A DNA stretch of 64,000 nt from Gaiellaceae bacterium (GTDB taxonomy: Bacteria > Actinomycetota > Thermoleophilia > Gaiellales > Gaiellaceae): positions 29,474 through 93,473 of the forward strand of contig JAUJMY010000011.1 of assembly GCA_030446625.1 (NCBI GenBank), written 5' to 3'. Every line of letters begins with the position of its first letter. Positions within the stretch are counted from its first letter, which is position 1. A program made the position numbers and the translations under genes. Under the pieces are notes generated by a model. The model did not search any database. It saw only the letters and a program-made list of their open reading frames with translations, and had not been told where the DNA came from. Positions 62,681-64,000 of this stretch are shown here, in pieces.

Positions 62681-63280
62681 GTCGTCGACGAATGCGGCGA
62701 GCTCGCCGCGCCGCGCCTCGTCGTCCGGCGCCCGGAGGACGGACGACGGGTGCACCGTCGCCGTCGCGTACGGGGCGAGCGGCGAATCCACGAGCTCGCC
62801 CCGCTGCCGCGTCACCTTGAACTGGCGTCCCAGGAGCGCCTGGGCCGCGGTGGCGCCGAGGCAGACGAGCACGCGCGGCTGGACGACCGCGAGCTCGGCC
62901 TCGAGCCACGGCCGGCACGCGGCGATCTCCGCCCAGTTCGGCTTCGCGTGGATGCGCCGCTTCCCGCGCGGCTCCCACTTGAAGTGCTTGACGACGTTCG
63001 TCACGTAGGCGAGCTTGCGGTCGATCCCTGCCTCGTCGAGCGCGCGGTCGAGGAGCTTCCCCGCCGGACCCACGAACGGCCGCCCCGCGACGTCCTCCTG
63101 GTCGCCGGGCTGCTCGCCGACGAGCATGACCGCGGCCTTCGCGAGGCCTTCGCCGAACACGGTCTGCGTCCCCGTCTCCCAGAGCGGGCACGCGCGACAC
63201 CCTGCTGCCGCATCGCGCAGCCGCGGGAGCGTCGGCCGTTCCGGAACGAGCGGGGCTGCCGTCTCGGCGGGGTCGGGCAC
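62654..63280 (-). CDS. udgX: UdgX-type uracil-DNA glycosylase
   Basis: This is a family 4-like [4Fe-4S] uracil-DNA glycosylase of the UdgX class, 208 residues. UdgX forms a covalent bond to the abasic site through a histidine. The diagnostic loop KRRIH is at 107-111, making H111 the likely nucleophile. The cluster cysteines C28, C31 (GCRACPLW), C122 and C140 are present. The catalytic motif GEQPGDQEDVAGRPFVGPAG and the VHPSSVLRA motif are intact. The GTG start at 63280 is used. It lies downstream of the ABC transporter gene on the same strand. Confidence 0.92.
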   Translation of the reverse strand: MPDPAETAAPLVPERPTLPRLRDAAAGCRACPLWETGTQTVFGEGLAKAAVMLVGEQPGDQEDVAGRPFVGPAGKLLDRALDEAGIDRKLAYVTNVVKHFKWEPRGKRRIHAKPNWAEIAACRPWLEAELAVVQPRVLVCLGATAAQALLGRQFKVTRQRGELVDSPLAPYATATVHPSSVLRAPDDEARRGELAAFVDDLRRVAALL

Positions 63281-63342
63281 GAGGCGCGTTCTTCCCTCCT
63301 CAGCGGCATTCGAGACGCGCGCCTCGAGCCGCGCCGCGCCGC

Positions 63343-64000
63343 CTACGAGTCCGCAGGGACGCGCGAGCGGGCTGCGCCGTTGCGTGCGCGCGGCGCCCCG
63401 TTCCCGTCGAGCGCGGCGCCGTGCAGCTCGCGTGCGAGCCGCCTGAACGGTCCATCCTGGGCGAGCAGCTCTCGCTCCGGGCCCCGCTGCACGATCCGGC
63501 CCCCGTCCACGACGAGGATCTCGTCCGCGCGGCGCACCGTCGAGAGCCGGTGCGCGATGATGATCCCCGTGCGTCCAACGAGCAGCCGGTCCACCGCGCG
63601 CTCGATCAGCCGCTCCGTCGTCGGGTCGAGCCGGGAGGACGCCTCATCGAGGATCACCAGCCCCGGATCCTCCAGGAAGACGCGCGTGAATGCGAGGAGC
63701 TGCGCCTCGCCGGCGGAGAGCCCGGCGCCCCCGGCGCCCACCGGGGTGTCGAGCCCTTCGGGTAGCCCACGCACCCACTCCTCCAGCCCCAGCTCCGCGA
63801 GCGCGCGCCAGATGCGCGCGTCCGGGACGCCCGCGGCGAAGAAGGTAAGGTTCTCGCGCACCGTGGCGCGAAAGAGCTGCACGTCCTGCGTCACCATCCC
63901 GATGCGCCGCCGCAGCTCCCCGAGGTGCGCCGCCCGCAGGTCCACCCCGCCGAGCAGCACCTGTCCCTCCGACGGGTCGTACAGCCGCAGCAGGAGACGG
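63343..64000 (-). CDS. ABC transporter ATP-binding/permease protein, partial
   Basis: This is the 3' end of an ABC exporter-type protein; the gene continues beyond base 64000. The visible part is an ATPase domain from after Walker A: Q-loop MVTQDVQLFRATVRENL, signature GLSAGEAQLL (a variant of LSGGQ), Walker B LVILDEASSRLD, and H-loop IIIAHRLSTV. The final 30 residues form a Gly/Arg/Ala tail. Substrate unknown. Confidence 0.9.
   Translation of the reverse strand, partial: RLLLRLYDPSEGQVLLGGVDLRAAHLGELRRRIGMVTQDVQLFRATVRENLTFFAAGVPDARIWRALAELGLEEWVRGLPEGLDTPVGAGGAGLSAGEAQLLAFTRVFLEDPGLVILDEASSRLDPTTERLIERAVDRLLVGRTGIIIAHRLSTVRRADEILVVDGGRIVQRGPERELLAQDGPFRRLARELHGAALDGNGAPRARNGAARSRVPADS

Overview
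The window is a dense, very GC-rich bacterial chromosome segment (estimated by eye at about 70% G+C). It looks like a deep-branching actinobacterium of the Thermoleophilia/Gaiellales kind. This rests on the gene families, not on a search: class E sortase with an LAxTG substrate, UdgX, a caa3-type CtaG, stand-alone LigD polymerase, an RNase E/G with basic arms, many GTG/TTG starts, 4-nt stop/start overlaps and few Shine-Dalgarno (SD) sites. The window starts inside ileS and ends inside an ABC transporter gene.

Region by region. 0-8 kb: end of ileS, an AAA-type ATPase, ispH, then a large GAF/PAS histidine kinase with a single-receiver response regulator. 8-17.5 kb: a tRNA-rich stretch (Pro, Gly, Arg, His, Arg, Leu) with two CAP-domain secreted proteins, an EamA transporter coupled to a LigD polymerase, CtaG, an AI-2E-type permease, a HAD hydrolase, a sortase E/LAxTG pair and a sulfatase. 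17.5-31.7 kb: proteostasis and housekeeping genes (tig-clpP-clpX, a gamma-glutamyltransferase/LanC-like pair, valS-folC, ndk, tandem methyltransferases, maf). 32.5-39 kb: rod-shape cassette mreB-mreC-mreD-mrdA-rodA, almost every junction a 4-8 nt overlap. 39-46.5 kb: RNase E/G, rplU-rpmA-obgE-nadD, a cNMP-binding protein and rsfS. 46.5-49.3 kb: an accessory hotspot at tRNA-Ala(GGC), with a PD-(D/E)XK ORF running into the tRNA, a recombinase-like remnant, an IS5-type element and a decaying coiled-coil/TM gene truncated by the IS. 49.3-56.6 kb: a flippase, a FAD/Rieske oxidoreductase coupled to an RpoD-family sigma factor, and a three-gene secreted cassette with a Trp/Tyr-rich member. 56.6-64 kb: sucA, a diguanylate cyclase, a BON-domain protein, UdgX and the partial ABC transporter.

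Several reading frames that should be intact (kinase, CAP protein, HAD hydrolase, mreB) are broken by single small indels, some in homopolymer or CG-repeat tracts. mreB is normally essential in rods, so sequencing or assembly error is the leading explanation for these. The 48.4-49.3 kb gene, with two stops, two indels and an IS at its end, looks like true decay. No CRISPR array, rRNA, prophage or replication origin was seen. The longest stretch without a gene call is about 235 bases (3344-3578), and every gene-free stretch over about 150 bases is described.
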